A stretch of DNA of 60,105 nucleotides, taken from the NCBI RefSeq assembly GCF_023283825.1, contig NZ_JAKILD010000026.1:1-60105 (forward strand). The letters are read 5' to 3'. The notes beneath the pieces are model-generated. The model saw only the letters and a program-made list of their open reading frames with translations. It made no database searches and was not told the origin of the DNA. How positions within the stretch are numbered: the first letter of the stretch is position 1; the number at the start of each line of letters is the position of its first letter. Source of the stretch: Shewanella olleyana. GTDB lineage: Bacteria > Pseudomonadota > Gammaproteobacteria > Enterobacterales > Shewanellaceae. Both the position numbers and the translations under genes were made by a program. Shown one piece after another: positions 27,196-36,204 of this stretch.

Positions 27196-27945
27196 ATGGA
27201 AACTATGACTGCTTCATCGCAAACTCAAACACAAAAGATTCATGACGTTTCGTCAAAAGGGTATTTGAACCCGATTTGGGCAGCCAGAGCCGATAAATTA
27301 CAAAGTGCTACCGGATTGCTGTTGGGATTTTTCATCATTATGCACTTGCACTTTGAGTCGAGCATTTTGATCAGTAAAGAGGCCTTCTATCATGTAGGTC
27401 ACTTTTTAGAAGGCGGGATTTTCAGTGAAACCGGTCATGGTTTCCCTGTGCTAACCAAATTCATCTCAGCATTTATGCTATTAGTCGTTGTTGTTCATGC
27501 GGCATTTGCATTAAGACGCTTTCCTGCGCAAATTCAACAATGGCGAGCGCTGCGCAGTCAAATGACGATTATGCCGCATCAAGACACTAAAATTTGGTTT
27601 TGGCAGTTAATTACTGGCTTCTTATTATTCTTCCTCGCGCCAGTGCACTTATACGACATGATCACTAACCCTGCTATTGGCCCTCATCTATCAGCTGAGC
27701 GTGTTTATCACCAAGATGTATGGATGCTTTACGTATTGCTACTGCCAGCTGTGGTTATTCACGCCATGTTTGGTTTATATCGCGTCGCAGTGAAATGGGG
27801 CATTACTACTAAGCGTATGGCTGCATTAAAACTTGCCAAAGTGATGGTGGTTTATTTGATGATTATCGGCATTGCTAGTTTGATGACTTATATCGTTATT
27901 GGTCAATCATTAGAGCTACCCGTTACTCCTTTTGTACCGAGTTAA
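27196..27945 (+). CDS. frdC: Fumarate reductase cytochrome b subunit
   Basis: A 249-residue membrane anchor with about five helices and conserved haem-ligand-type histidines (IIMHLHFE, FYHVGHFLEGG, VVVHAAFALR, APVHLYDM, VIHAMFGLYR), the pattern of the dihaem cytochrome b of Wolinella-type quinol:fumarate reductase. It takes electrons from menaquinol and passes them to FrdB and FrdA. It leads the operon frdCAB; an in-frame ATG at 27205 is an alternative start with GGA four bases before it. CRP/FNR-type sites upstream suggest anaerobic control. A succinate dehydrogenase role is less likely because the anchor is a single fused subunit. Confidence 0.92.
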   Translation: METMTASSQTQTQKIHDVSSKGYLNPIWAARADKLQSATGLLLGFFIIMHLHFESSILISKEAFYHVGHFLEGGIFSETGHGFPVLTKFISAFMLLVVVVHAAFALRRFPAQIQQWRALRSQMTIMPHQDTKIWFWQLITGFLLFFLAPVHLYDMITNPAIGPHLSAERVYHQDVWMLYVLLLPAVVIHAMFGLYRVAVKWGITTKRMAALKLAKVMVVYLMIIGIASLMTYIVIGQSLELPVTPFVPS

Positions 27946-28012
27946 AGGCTTAGAGTTTTAGGTTAATGAGTCATATAAGCCATTAACCTCGTATCGAATT
28001 TAAGGAGTACCC

Positions 28013-30001
28013 GTGAAAATAATTTATACAGACTCATTAGTCGTTGGTGCAGGTCTTGCTGGCTTGCGCGTTGCAATTGCATCAAAAGAACGCGGTTTAG
28101 ATACCGTAGTGTTATCGCTTATCCCAGCTAAACGCTCTCACTCTGCAGCTGCCCAAGGTGGCATGCAAGCAAGCCTTGGCAATACCGTAAAAGGTATGGG
28201 TGATGATGAAGATGTGCATTTCCAAGATACTGTGAAAGGTTCCGACTGGGGCTGCGATCAAGATGTGGCACGCATGTTTGCTCACTGTGCGCCCAAAGCG
28301 GTACGCGAATTAGCAAACTGGGGTGTGCCTTGGTCTCGTATTACTGCTGGCGATCGCCAAGTGGTCGTCAATGCTGAAAAAGTCACTATTACTGAAGCTG
28401 AAAAAGCCCATGGCTTAATTAATGCTCGTGACTTTGGTGGCACCAAAAAATGGCGTACTTGTTACACCGCAGATGGTACAGGTCACTCTTTATTGTATGC
28501 CGTAGATAACAAAGCCATCGAAATGGACATTCCGGTCCATGAACGAATTGAAGCCTTATCGCTAATCCATGACGGCAAACGTTGTCATGGGGTGATTGCA
28601 CGTTGTCTTGTCACTGGTGAGCTTCGCGCTTACATAGGTAAAGCCACCACAATTGCCACAGGTGGTTATGGCCGTATTTACGAAGTGTCGACCAATGCGA
28701 TTATTTGCGAAGGAGTTGGCCAAGCATTAGCCCTTGATACGGGTGTCGCCACCTTAGGTAATATGGAAGCAGTGCAATTTCATCCAACAGCCATCGTGCC
28801 TGTGGGCATTTTAACCACAGAAGGTTGTCGTGGTGACGGTGGATTGCTACGCGACAAAGATGGTCATCGCTTTATGCCTGACTATGAGCCAGAGAAAAAA
28901 GAGCTTGCTTCACGCGATGTAGTGTCGCGCCGCATGACAGAGCATATGCGTAAAGGAAAGGGAGTCGATAGCCCTTACGGACCACACTTATGGCTGGACA
29001 TTACCTTACTGGGTCGTAAGCACGTTGAAACCAACTTACGTGAAGTAAAAGAGATTTGTGAAAACTTCCTCGGCATCGACCCTGCGAAAGATTGGATCCC
29101 AGTTAGACCAACCCAGCATTACTCAATGGGCGGTATCCGCACCAATGCTACCGGTGAAAGTCCGCAATTGGCAGGTTTGTTCAGTGTTGGTGAAGCGGCC
29201 TGTTGGGATATGCATGGCTTTAACCGTTTAGGCGGTAACTCACTAGCTGAAACAGTAGTTGGTGGCATGATCATCGGTAAGTATGTGGCCGATTTTTGTG
29301 AAAAAAATACCCTTGAAATCAACACTGGCGAAATTGAAACCAGCATGACCAAGATGCAGCAAGAAATTGATGAGTTATTAGTGGGCAAAGGCACTGAAAA
29401 CGTATTCGATATCAAGCTAGCCATGCAGCGCATTATGATGAGTTACGTCGGTATTTTCCGTAATGGCCCTGAACTTGAAAAAGCCGTTACTGAATTAAAA
29501 GACCTCCTTAAACGCAGTAAAAATATCGGCCTTAAATGTAAGAAACGTCATGCCAACCCTGAGCTGGTGGAAGCATTACGTGTACCGCGTATGTTGCGAG
29601 TTGCATTAACCGTTGCTTGTGGCGCAAATGCGCGTACAGAAAGCCGTGGTGCACATGCCCGTGAAGATTACCCGCAGCGTAATGACAAAGAGTGGTTAAA
29701 CCGCACATTATCAACTTGGCCTGATGAAAACGCGTTAGAGCCTGAGTTAAGTTATGAGCAGCTAGATGTAATGAAGATGGAGCTGCCGCCGGGGTACCGT
29801 GGTTACGGTAACGATAACGCCGTAGCGCATCCTGATACAGCGACCCGTGAAGCACAAATTGCAGGCATTCTTGCAGAGCTGGGTGATGATGCTGATCGTT
29901 TTGAAAAACAAGCGGCCATTATGCCATTTGATTTACCTGAAACATTACGCCCTCGTAATGAAAGATTAAGTGACACGATTGCAGTGTCGGGAGAGAAGTA
30001 A
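28013..30001 (+). CDS. frdA: Fumarate reductase flavoprotein subunit
   Basis: The catalytic subunit reducing fumarate to succinate. The dinucleotide fold is VVGAGLAGLRVAIASKERG (about residues 10-28), His43 in RSHSAAAQGG is the expected covalent FAD attachment residue, and the active site is formed by QFHPTAIVPVG, TEGCRGDGG, ASRDVVSRRM and QHYSMGGIRTN. Length (662) fits Wolinella/Campylobacter-type FrdA. The start is GTG 28013 with TAAGGAG upstream. The stop overlaps the frdB start (TAATG). Confidence 0.96.
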   Translation: MKIIYTDSLVVGAGLAGLRVAIASKERGLDTVVLSLIPAKRSHSAAAQGGMQASLGNTVKGMGDDEDVHFQDTVKGSDWGCDQDVARMFAHCAPKAVRELANWGVPWSRITAGDRQVVVNAEKVTITEAEKAHGLINARDFGGTKKWRTCYTADGTGHSLLYAVDNKAIEMDIPVHERIEALSLIHDGKRCHGVIARCLVTGELRAYIGKATTIATGGYGRIYEVSTNAIICEGVGQALALDTGVATLGNMEAVQFHPTAIVPVGILTTEGCRGDGGLLRDKDGHRFMPDYEPEKKELASRDVVSRRMTEHMRKGKGVDSPYGPHLWLDITLLGRKHVETNLREVKEICENFLGIDPAKDWIPVRPTQHYSMGGIRTNATGESPQLAGLFSVGEAACWDMHGFNRLGGNSLAETVVGGMIIGKYVADFCEKNTLEINTGEIETSMTKMQQEIDELLVGKGTENVFDIKLAMQRIMMSYVGIFRNGPELEKAVTELKDLLKRSKNIGLKCKKRHANPELVEALRVPRMLRVALTVACGANARTESRGAHAREDYPQRNDKEWLNRTLSTWPDENALEPELSYEQLDVMKMELPPGYRGYGNDNAVAHPDTATREAQIAGILAELGDDADRFEKQAAIMPFDLPETLRPRNERLSDTIAVSGEK

Positions 30002-30738
30002 TGAGCAGCCCACGTACTATCAGTTTTGAAATCTTTCGTTATGATCCACAAGATCCGAACGATAAGCCAAAAATGGTCACTTATGAGATCACCGAAGCGC
30101 CAGGTATGACAGTGTTTATTGCATTGAACTTGTTACGTGAGCAGCAAGATCCATCGTTGCAGTTTGATTTTGTGTGTCGTGCAGGTATCTGTGGCAGCTG
30201 TGCCATGGTGATTAATGGCAAGCCAACACTGGCATGTCGCACCTTAACCGCTAACTTCCCTGATGGGAAAATCAAGTTAATGCCATTGCCTGGTTTTGAG
30301 CTGATTGGTGATTTATCAGTGAATACCGGTAAGTTTATGCGCGAGCTGGCAGAGCGCCTGCAGCTTTGGCTGCAACCCGATGCTAACGATATCGATATTC
30401 ATCGTTTAGAAACACCAATGGATCCAGCGGAAGCAGCTAAATTATATGAGCTTGAACGCTGCGTTGAATGTGGTGTTTGTGTGTCAGCGTGTGCCACCAA
30501 GCAAATGAAAGACACCTTTGTTGGCGCGGTTGGGATGATGAAAATTGCTCGATTTGAAATGGACAGCCGTGATACCCGTAGCGCTGAAGATTTCTATCAT
30601 GTAATTGGTAATCAAGATGGCGTGTTTGGTTGTATGACTTTATTAGGCTGCCAAGATGCTTGCCCGAAAGACTTACCGCACATGCAGCAAATTGCTTACC
30701 TGAGACGTAAAATGGCGCAAACGATTGTGAGCTGTTAA
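30001..30738 (+). CDS. frdB: Fumarate reductase iron-sulfur subunit
   Basis: A 245-residue electron-transfer subunit. The [2Fe-2S] cluster is bound by CRAGICGSC with the later CRTL cysteine, the [4Fe-4S] cluster by CVECGVCVSAC and the third cluster by CMTLLGCQDACPK. It links haem b in FrdC to FAD in FrdA at the inner membrane. It starts directly on the frdA stop and ends the operon, followed by a strong terminator. Confidence 0.96.
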   Translation: MSSPRTISFEIFRYDPQDPNDKPKMVTYEITEAPGMTVFIALNLLREQQDPSLQFDFVCRAGICGSCAMVINGKPTLACRTLTANFPDGKIKLMPLPGFELIGDLSVNTGKFMRELAERLQLWLQPDANDIDIHRLETPMDPAEAAKLYELERCVECGVCVSACATKQMKDTFVGAVGMMKIARFEMDSRDTRSAEDFYHVIGNQDGVFGCMTLLGCQDACPKDLPHMQQIAYLRRKMAQTIVSC

Positions 30739-30753
30739 GTCATAGGTAAATAT

Positions 30754-30804
30754 TAAAAAAGCCGCTAAACAGCCGCTCAACATAAAAGTTTAGCGGCTTT
30801 TTTA
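30754..30804 (+). terminator. Strong terminator after frdB
   Basis: AAAAAAGCCGCTAAAC pairs with GTTTAGCGGCTTTTTT over about 16 bp and is followed by ATT. The A and T runs on both sides allow use in both directions, so it may also end the minus-strand gene at 30934. Confidence 0.9.
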
Positions 30805-30933
30805 TTGATTGGTTTGGCTGTTAACTATTTGATTAATTAACGGTTGGCATATGAAATAAGCTTTGTCTTATTCCTTGGTAGAGATGCGCTATTTTCTTGC
30901 TATGGATGCCGATTTCAGCCTATAGAATCATTT

Positions 30934-31272
30934 TCAGTCCATTCGGGTAATGAAGGTTTGCTCGTCATTCACAAAAGCCACAAAACCGCCGTGATAGATA
31001 AACACCCGACCTCGGCCCTCAACTAAACAGGCAAGCTGTGGGTTCAAATCTTCTTCGTTATCCTGACTTTGAAATGTGCCGGTATCAGTGATTACGCCGC
31101 TGAATGAAGGCAAATATCCATAACTGCGCTTGGCTTGATCAATCAAGCTCAATTCGCTGGCGCTTGAGAAGTAAGAGGGGATAGCACCTGCTTCTTCGAT
31201 AAACATCGTTTTCAGTTCTTCAAAAGCTGTAATCACTAGCCAGTCGATGTCGTTAACATGATGGATAAACAT
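30934..31272 (-). CDS. Small conserved-looking hypothetical protein
   Basis: A 112-residue soluble protein, acidic, without signal peptide or membrane helix. It has an alpha-helical first third and a beta-rich end (GRVFIYHGGFVAFVNDEQTFI). AGG lies about ten bases before ATG 31272. Codon use resembles the neighbouring core genes, and it converges on frdB. No domain was recognised and no function is assigned; it might instead be a lineage-specific gene of the adjacent repeat region. Confidence 0.6.
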   Translation of the reverse strand: MFIHHVNDIDWLVITAFEELKTMFIEEAGAIPSYFSSASELSLIDQAKRSYGYLPSFSGVITDTGTFQSQDNEEDLNPQLACLVEGRGRVFIYHGGFVAFVNDEQTFITRMD

Positions 31273-31640
31273 TTCTATAAATACCTAGTTTTTCGGTAAT
31301 TCTGATGGGGAGATTTTATCACTAATTAGGAGAGAACCTAGTAGATATTTAGTTGCTGAAGGTGGTGGTTCAGTAGTTTCATTTCCAAACTCCGTTTGGA
31401 TTGAATCAAAATCGTGGCGCTTCGCCCACACCCGACGAAAGGGAAACAACAGCATTTCCCTTTTCGATATCCCTTGCCGCTCCGGCGAAGTGTTCTTCCT
31501 CATGCTATAGAGCGAATTTGCTATCGCCTCAGATTCGCCGTCCATGGCTCAATCTGAGGCTATGTCGGCGTCCTGCCTCCATCACGCAAATTAGCTCAAC
31601 GCATTCGGACACTTCCAACGGAGGCTATTGAGCCCGCAGG
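31273..31640. repeat. Hairpin-rich non-coding block A, Shewanella-type intergenic repeat
   Basis: A chain of perfect inverted repeats fills this stretch: TCCAAAC-TCC-GTTTGGA (31384-31400), CGAAAGGGAAA with TTTCCCTTTTCG (about 31435-31465) and GCCTCAGATT with AATCTGAGGC (31526-31535 and 31551-31560). An 86-codon minus-strand frame at 31285-31545 crosses these structures and is probably not a gene. From memory, such sequences recur between genes in Shewanella genomes; this cannot be verified from one window. Confidence 0.55.
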
Positions 31641-31787
31641 TTCATTTGTAACTATAATTATTTCCTGAAATTATTCTTAGGCTTGAATGCTCAATTTGAA
31701 CTTCGTTTGTAGACCGAATAGATCCCTGATCTTTTTAGTTTTTTAAGTTGTCAACAATACAGTCAAATCGAAGAGACAATAATCCCA

Positions 31788-31894
31788 GTGCAGATGCAGC
31801 AGCGAGCTTCCAAAACATGGATGTTTTGGCAGAGCTTACAGGGATGTACTTGCAGCGTCTCGCAGTTGTATCTGCACATAAGCCTGCGGCAGGC
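31788..31894. repeat. Structured non-coding block B, cloverleaf-like inverted repeats
   Basis: An outer stem GTGCAGAT/ATCTGCAC (31788-31795 and 31870-31877) continues after an internal loop as GCGAG/CTCGC. Inside lies a perfect hairpin CCAAAACAT-GG-ATGTTTTGG (31810-31829) and a short TACA/TGTA stem. Just outside is GCCTGC-G-GCAGGC (31882-31894). The nested pairing suggests a REP-like or RNA-structured repeat. Confidence 0.55.
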
Positions 31895-31972
31895 AACGGA
31901 TTAGATTGAAGTGATGGTCTTCGATAATTGAATAAATATAAATGAATTATAGTGTTGGTTCCCGTAACTCAC

Positions 31973-32020
31973 TTATGCCCCAAAATGAGTTACAAGCCTC
32001 ACAATGTTGCTAGATAATTA
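31973..32020. repeat. Left imperfect direct repeat flanking the DUF4238 gene
   Basis: TTATGCCCCAAAATGAGTTAC aligns with 17 of 21 bases of the right copy, and TTGCTAGATAATTA with 12 of 14. The copy lies 70 bp before the gene. Confidence 0.45.
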
Positions 32021-32089
32021 TTCCCATTTCCCTCAATCATTTCTATGTGATAATCATAAGTGTGTTGAACGTTATTCGTTAGAGGTTTT

Positions 32090-33346
32090 ATGAAAAAACG
32101 CTTATGTGAATTATTTCCCGATACCAAGGAAAAACAAGGTCAAGCATTAGCCGATATTTGGGGAGAGGTAGTCGATCAGATATTTCATGAGATGGATAGA
32201 ATCTCCAAACCGCAAATAACAGAACTTCACATTAACTTACGAGAAGAGATGATTCTCGAATTTGCTAAGTTGAGGCATCACATTGAATCTAAGGTCATTG
32301 AAGCACAAACATCAGAACGACTACCAAATGACATTGATTTAGAAGTTGAGAGAGAGCATTGTCTAGGTGACATCGGAAAACAAAAAATCTTGAATACTGG
32401 AAAAATTCTAGCGGAAAATGTATGGCTAGAAAAATATCATAACCGTTGGAAGCTAAAAACAAGATCTGCCCTTAAAAAAGAGAATACTCCCCCTGTATCT
32501 AAGCCATTAAAGATTAATGAGGTGACATATAATCACTTTATCCCAAAATCATTTATTAAAAGGTATTGGTCAGAGGAAGGGCTAATCAGAAAGAATTCAA
32601 TATCGAAAGGAACAGTTAATTACAAAGATACTTCATTTGGTACGTGGGGATTTGTTCAAAATCTGTACTCGAATAAGTTGGAGGCATACTTCGGGTTAAT
32701 TGAAGGAGATGCTGCTATCCCCATACAAAAAGTTTTAAAAGTAGAGCCTCTCAATACACCACAGAAGCTGGCGTTGGTTGGTTTTATAGTTATTCAATAC
32801 ATTAGAAACCCAGTGTTTATCGAGTCACATAATAAAAAGTTAAAACCAATCATAGAGCAACACTATGGTGTGGAAAAAGCTAATGATACTGAGCATGTTC
32901 AATTTATTTATGAAAGTATTTTCAACAATCATGAAGTGTATCGAAATCTATCGAAGCCACTATTTGATAACCAATGGGTGCTTGTTCGTTCTCCCCAAAA
33001 AGCTATCTTACTACCAGATACGTGCAATATATTCACTAGCGTAAATGGTGAACCTTTAACCGTCGTTCCACTCACGGTATCAGATTGCCTAGTTATATTA
33101 GCGCAGAAGGCGGATGAGTACCCTTGGCCATGGTATATCACAGCAACACCTGAACTAGAGCGATGGTTACTTTGTTTTTTAATTGAGCATAGCCGTGCTG
33201 AGTTTTTGAGTAGTACAAAGCAAGATATTGCAACTATAGAGACTATCGAGAGTGGTGGTGAAAAAATAATCAGAACAATTCTGAAATTAGGCAAAAGCAG
33301 AAGTGTGTCCACAGAAAGAACTAACTTCAGACCTACTGATTTTTAA
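32090..33346 (+). CDS. DUF4238 domain protein
   Basis: A 418-residue protein. Residues 1-140 are helical and charged without a recognised domain. From about 145 the sequence NHFIPKSFIKRYWSEEG, followed by LVGFIVIQYIRNPVFIE and later NQWVLVRS, matches the DUF4238 pattern (a histidine-phenylalanine-proline start and a central helix bundle). DUF4238 proteins have no established function and are scattered in accessory DNA. GAGG precedes ATG 32090. The gene is AT-richer than its neighbours, stands alone behind hairpin-rich repeats, and is bracketed by imperfect direct repeats, all consistent with recent acquisition. Confidence 0.72.
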   Translation: MKKRLCELFPDTKEKQGQALADIWGEVVDQIFHEMDRISKPQITELHINLREEMILEFAKLRHHIESKVIEAQTSERLPNDIDLEVEREHCLGDIGKQKILNTGKILAENVWLEKYHNRWKLKTRSALKKENTPPVSKPLKINEVTYNHFIPKSFIKRYWSEEGLIRKNSISKGTVNYKDTSFGTWGFVQNLYSNKLEAYFGLIEGDAAIPIQKVLKVEPLNTPQKLALVGFIVIQYIRNPVFIESHNKKLKPIIEQHYGVEKANDTEHVQFIYESIFNNHEVYRNLSKPLFDNQWVLVRSPQKAILLPDTCNIFTSVNGEPLTVVPLTVSDCLVILAQKADEYPWPWYITATPELERWLLCFLIEHSRAEFLSSTKQDIATIETIESGGEKIIRTILKLGKSRSVSTERTNFRPTDF

Positions 33347-33351
33347 ATCAT

Positions 33352-33407
33352 TTATGTCCAAAAACGAGTTTCTAATTTTACCCATTGAAGACATTACTAG
33401 ATAACTA
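33352..33407. repeat. Right imperfect direct repeat, ending at the response-regulator stop codon
   Basis: TTATGTCCAAAAACGAGTTTC and TTACTAGATAACTA correspond to the left copy at 31973-32020. The last three bases are the TAG stop of the convergent response-regulator gene, as would be seen if an islet had inserted next to its 3' end. Confidence 0.45.
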
Positions 33408-34001
33408 AACCAAGGGCGCTAACTTCATTAACTCGGCAATATTTTGCACACCCAGCTTTTCCATTAATTTTGAGCGATGAACCTCGATGGTTCTGACTGC
33501 TACGCATAATTCATTCGACATTTGTTTGTTGGTATTACCAGCAATAACCAGTTTGAAGATTTGATTCTCGCGCTCTGACAAGCTATCAATTAAGGCTAAG
33601 TTATCCATTTTCCAATGTTGACGTGTGCTGTATTGCAGCCCCTTTTCTATGGATTGGGCTAGCACTTTGCCTTGAACTGGTTTTTGAAAGAAGTCAAACG
33701 CACCTTGTTTAAAGGCATCCACCGCCATAGGCACATCACCGTGACCTGTGAGGAAAATAATCGATAGTGGGCTCTTTGCTTCAACCAGTAATTGTTGCAC
33801 TTCTGGGCCACTGAGGCCTGGCATTCTGGCGTCTAAAATAACGCAACCAGCCTGTGATAAATCAACATTCGCTAAAAAGCGGTCACCAGAATTAAAGCTC
33901 TCGATTTGATAACCAAAGCCATCCATTAAAAAGGTGATTGAGTCGATGATGGCATCGTCATCATCCACTAGATAAACAGGCCCCATAGTATTTTGCTGCA
34001 C
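33405..34001 (-). CDS. Response regulator, TtrR/ThsR type (FixJ family)
   Basis: A 198-residue regulator with a receiver domain (acidic pocket DDDDAI near residue 14, phosphoacceptor Asp57 in VILDARMPG, switch Thr in FLTGHGD, Lys in FFQKPVQG) and a C-terminal LuxR-type helix-turn-helix (SLSERENQIFKLVIAGNTNK and VRTIEVHRSKLMEKLG). It is divergent from the sensor kinase at 34140, and psrABC follows that kinase, so it probably activates the psr operon in response to a sulfur oxyanion. The start is GTG 34001 with AAGGA upstream. Confidence 0.88.
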   Translation of the reverse strand: MQQNTMGPVYLVDDDDAIIDSITFLMDGFGYQIESFNSGDRFLANVDLSQAGCVILDARMPGLSGPEVQQLLVEAKSPLSIIFLTGHGDVPMAVDAFKQGAFDFFQKPVQGKVLAQSIEKGLQYSTRQHWKMDNLALIDSLSERENQIFKLVIAGNTNKQMSNELCVAVRTIEVHRSKLMEKLGVQNIAELMKLAPLV

Positions 34002-34139
34002 AGTAATTCCTTACTCGAAACGAATGCTTAATTGATAAGTATCTCAGTTTGAAACGATAAGCGAACTTATTTTACACAAACCATGAAATGCATCACGTTG
34101 CGCCAGAGTGGCTCGTCGTAAGCTTATTATACTTTTCTA

Positions 34140-35948
34140 ATGAAGGTTTATACTGTGCTGCGGATATTATTGCTTCTTATAGCCATCAGTTTTTTATCAC
34201 CTGTTTATGCTAAGCCACAAGAGCTGTATGTCGGCGTGTTAGCTAATTGGGGCGACCAGCAAGCGATTTCTCGGTGGACACCCATGATGGATTATTTGAA
34301 TGAGCAGGTGCCAGATACAAACTTTCATGTTTATCCTGGCAATTTTGTGGCACTAAATCAGGCCATGGAAACCGGTAAAATCCAATTTATTATCACCAAC
34401 CCAGGCCAATACCTTTACCTTTCTAATCAGTTTCCTTTGTCTTGGCTGGCCACTATGCGCTCAAGACGACATAACGGGGCAACATCGGCGATTGGCTCGG
34501 CAATTATCGTTAGAGCTGATAGTGATTATCGCACCCTGTATGACTTAAAACAGAAGTCCATTGCTGCCAGCGACCCTCATGCACTAGGCGGATATCAAGC
34601 CACAATAGGTTTAATGCATAAACTGGGGATGGACACCAATAACTACTTTAAAGACATTAAATTCCTCGGGTTTCCTCTCGATCCTCTCCTGTATCAAGTG
34701 CGTGATGGCAATGTCGATGCGGCAATCACGCCCTTATGTACCTTTGAAGATATGGTGGAACGTGGGCTTATCAAAGAGGATGAGTTTCGCATATTAAACC
34801 CTAGCCGCCCTGAAGGTTTTGATTGTCAGTGTAGTACCAAGCTTTACCCTAATTGGTCGTTTGCGGCTAACGAAAGCGTAGATATTGAGCTCAGTAAGCA
34901 AATCACTCAAGCACTTATGGATTTACCTTCGGAGCATCCTGCAGCGATACAAGCAAAGCTGAAGGGTTGGACATCGCCAATAAGCCAATTAGCTGTGATT
35001 CAATTATTCAGTGAATTACATGTCGAAAACTCGGAAGTGAATCGCTGGGATACCTTACTGCGCTGGCTAAATGACAACCGCCACTGGGGCGGTTTAGCTA
35101 TATTATTGTTTCTTGTCGCGACTATCTATCACTTGTGGATTGAATACCGCTTTCATCAAAAAAGTGAATCATTAATTGAATCTGAGCGTCAGTTAAAACA
35201 GCAAGAACTCGCCTTAGAGAAGCTCCAAAGTGCTGCGATTATCGGTGAGATTGGTGCGGGGCTTGCCCACGAGATAAATCAGCCGATTGCAGCAATAACC
35301 AGTTACAGCGAAGGCGCGTTAATGCGGATAGAAAGTCAGCAGCCATTTAATCAACAAAAAGCCACTGAACTACTGACTAAAATTCATCAACAGTCGACCC
35401 GAGCCGGGGAAGTGGTACATCGCATCCGTGGACTATTAAAGCGTAAAGAAGCAGTGATGGTGGACGTTAATATTTTAAGTTTAGTGGATGAAAGCGTCTC
35501 ATTATTAAAACTTGAATTAGCAAGGCATGACATCAGTATCGAAAATAGCACTAAAGGAGAGCCATTTTTTATTACTGCTGACAGGGTGGGTTTGATGCAA
35601 GTGCTGATCAATTTGGTCAAAAACAGTATTGATGCAATCAGTGACCCTAACTTAACGCAAGAGGTTAAGCGCAGAAAAATTGTCATCGCAATGGACTTTA
35701 AAGAGCATCAAGTTGATGTGTCTATTATTGATAATGGTCCTGGATTACCAGAAACCTCCGATGCCTTAATGGCAACCTTTTACACCACGAAAGAAAATGG
35801 TTTAGGGCTAGGGTTAGCGATTTGCAATGAAGTGATTAAAGAGCATGATGGTGTTTTCAGTCTTAAAAATCGTCAAGATGTTCAATCTGGCTGTATTGCA
35901 AAAATTAGTCTGAAAAAAAGAGGCTGTGAGCAAAAAGTGATGAGTTAA
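34140..35948 (+). CDS. Sensor histidine kinase with PhnD-like periplasmic domain, TtrS/ThsS type
   Basis: A 602-residue membrane kinase: signal peptide (to about residue 24), a phosphonate-binding-like periplasmic domain (ELYVGVLANWG to about residue 290), one membrane helix (about 318-336), a short coiled coil, the H-box with His377 in AHEINQPIAAI, the N-box LINLVKNSIDAI and glycine boxes DNGPGLP and GLGLGLAI. This is the TtrS layout, shared with the Shewanella thiosulfate sensor ThsS. The adjacent psrABC favours thiosulfate as ligand, but tetrathionate cannot be excluded from sequence. No strong ribosome site is visible before ATG 34140. Confidence 0.88.
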   Translation: MKVYTVLRILLLLIAISFLSPVYAKPQELYVGVLANWGDQQAISRWTPMMDYLNEQVPDTNFHVYPGNFVALNQAMETGKIQFIITNPGQYLYLSNQFPLSWLATMRSRRHNGATSAIGSAIIVRADSDYRTLYDLKQKSIAASDPHALGGYQATIGLMHKLGMDTNNYFKDIKFLGFPLDPLLYQVRDGNVDAAITPLCTFEDMVERGLIKEDEFRILNPSRPEGFDCQCSTKLYPNWSFAANESVDIELSKQITQALMDLPSEHPAAIQAKLKGWTSPISQLAVIQLFSELHVENSEVNRWDTLLRWLNDNRHWGGLAILLFLVATIYHLWIEYRFHQKSESLIESERQLKQQELALEKLQSAAIIGEIGAGLAHEINQPIAAITSYSEGALMRIESQQPFNQQKATELLTKIHQQSTRAGEVVHRIRGLLKRKEAVMVDVNILSLVDESVSLLKLELARHDISIENSTKGEPFFITADRVGLMQVLINLVKNSIDAISDPNLTQEVKRRKIVIAMDFKEHQVDVSIIDNGPGLPETSDALMATFYTTKENGLGLGLAICNEVIKEHDGVFSLKNRQDVQSGCIAKISLKKRGCEQKVMS

Positions 35949-36060
35949 TTTGAGCTTGTTTGATTCCTAGATTACGCAAGTAAGGTTATTGACTTAAGAT
36001 CGCTCACGTCAGATTATTCACCAAATGTGATGTAAGTAAGATAATGATTTTACGATATTA

Positions 36061-36087
36061 AAGACTGCCATTTTGGCAGTCTTTTTT
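36061..36087 (+). terminator. Rho-independent terminator after the sensor kinase
   Basis: AAGACTGCCA-TTT-TGGCAGTCTT is a perfect 10-bp stem followed by TTTT. It separates the kinase from the psr promoter. Confidence 0.88.
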
Positions 36088-36095
36088 ATGTTTAT

Positions 36096-36133
36096 TCGAA
36101 ATGTGTTTGCTCGAAATGTGGTTTACCACAATA
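36096..36133. promoter_or_regulatory. Operator 1 of the psr promoter, with a partial tandem copy
   Basis: The element at 36111-36133 reads TCGAAATG then the perfect dyad TGTGGT-TT-ACCACA (36117-36130) and AATA. A degenerate copy TCGAAATGTGTTTGC (36096-36110) abuts it. The same 23 bases recur exactly at 36205-36227. Candidate binding site for the divergent response regulator. Confidence 0.6.
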
Positions 36134-36170
36134 GCTAAAAAATAATGGCTGTGTTGGTGGTTTTTTAAAC

Positions 36171-36186
36171 CGTGAACATAGTCACA
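36171..36186. promoter_or_regulatory. CRP-binding site in the psr promoter region
   Basis: CGTGAACATAGTCACA matches TGTGA-N6-TCACA at nine of ten positions. It lies between the two identical operators, 55 bp from the centre of the first and 39 bp from the centre of the second. Confidence 0.65.
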
Positions 36187-36204
36187 AACCAAGATACCGT
36201 AATA

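Larger units (their letters stand above)
31641..32089. other. Non-coding DNA before the DUF4238 gene
   Basis: Apart from block B, the only clear structure is GTAACTCA/TGAGTTAC (31964-31971 and 31986-31993), which overlaps the left copy of an imperfect direct repeat. The last 60 bases presumably hold the promoter of the DUF4238 gene. Confidence 0.5.

Noticed and set aside
30754..30804. Transposon end (long inverted repeat)
   Set aside because: A 16-bp stem with short loop and flanking A/T runs directly after frdB is a typical terminator.
31285..31545. 86-codon minus-strand frame
   Set aside because: It runs through the hairpin-rich repeat block, crosses perfect inverted repeats, lacks a convincing ribosome site and resembles spurious repeat-derived frames.
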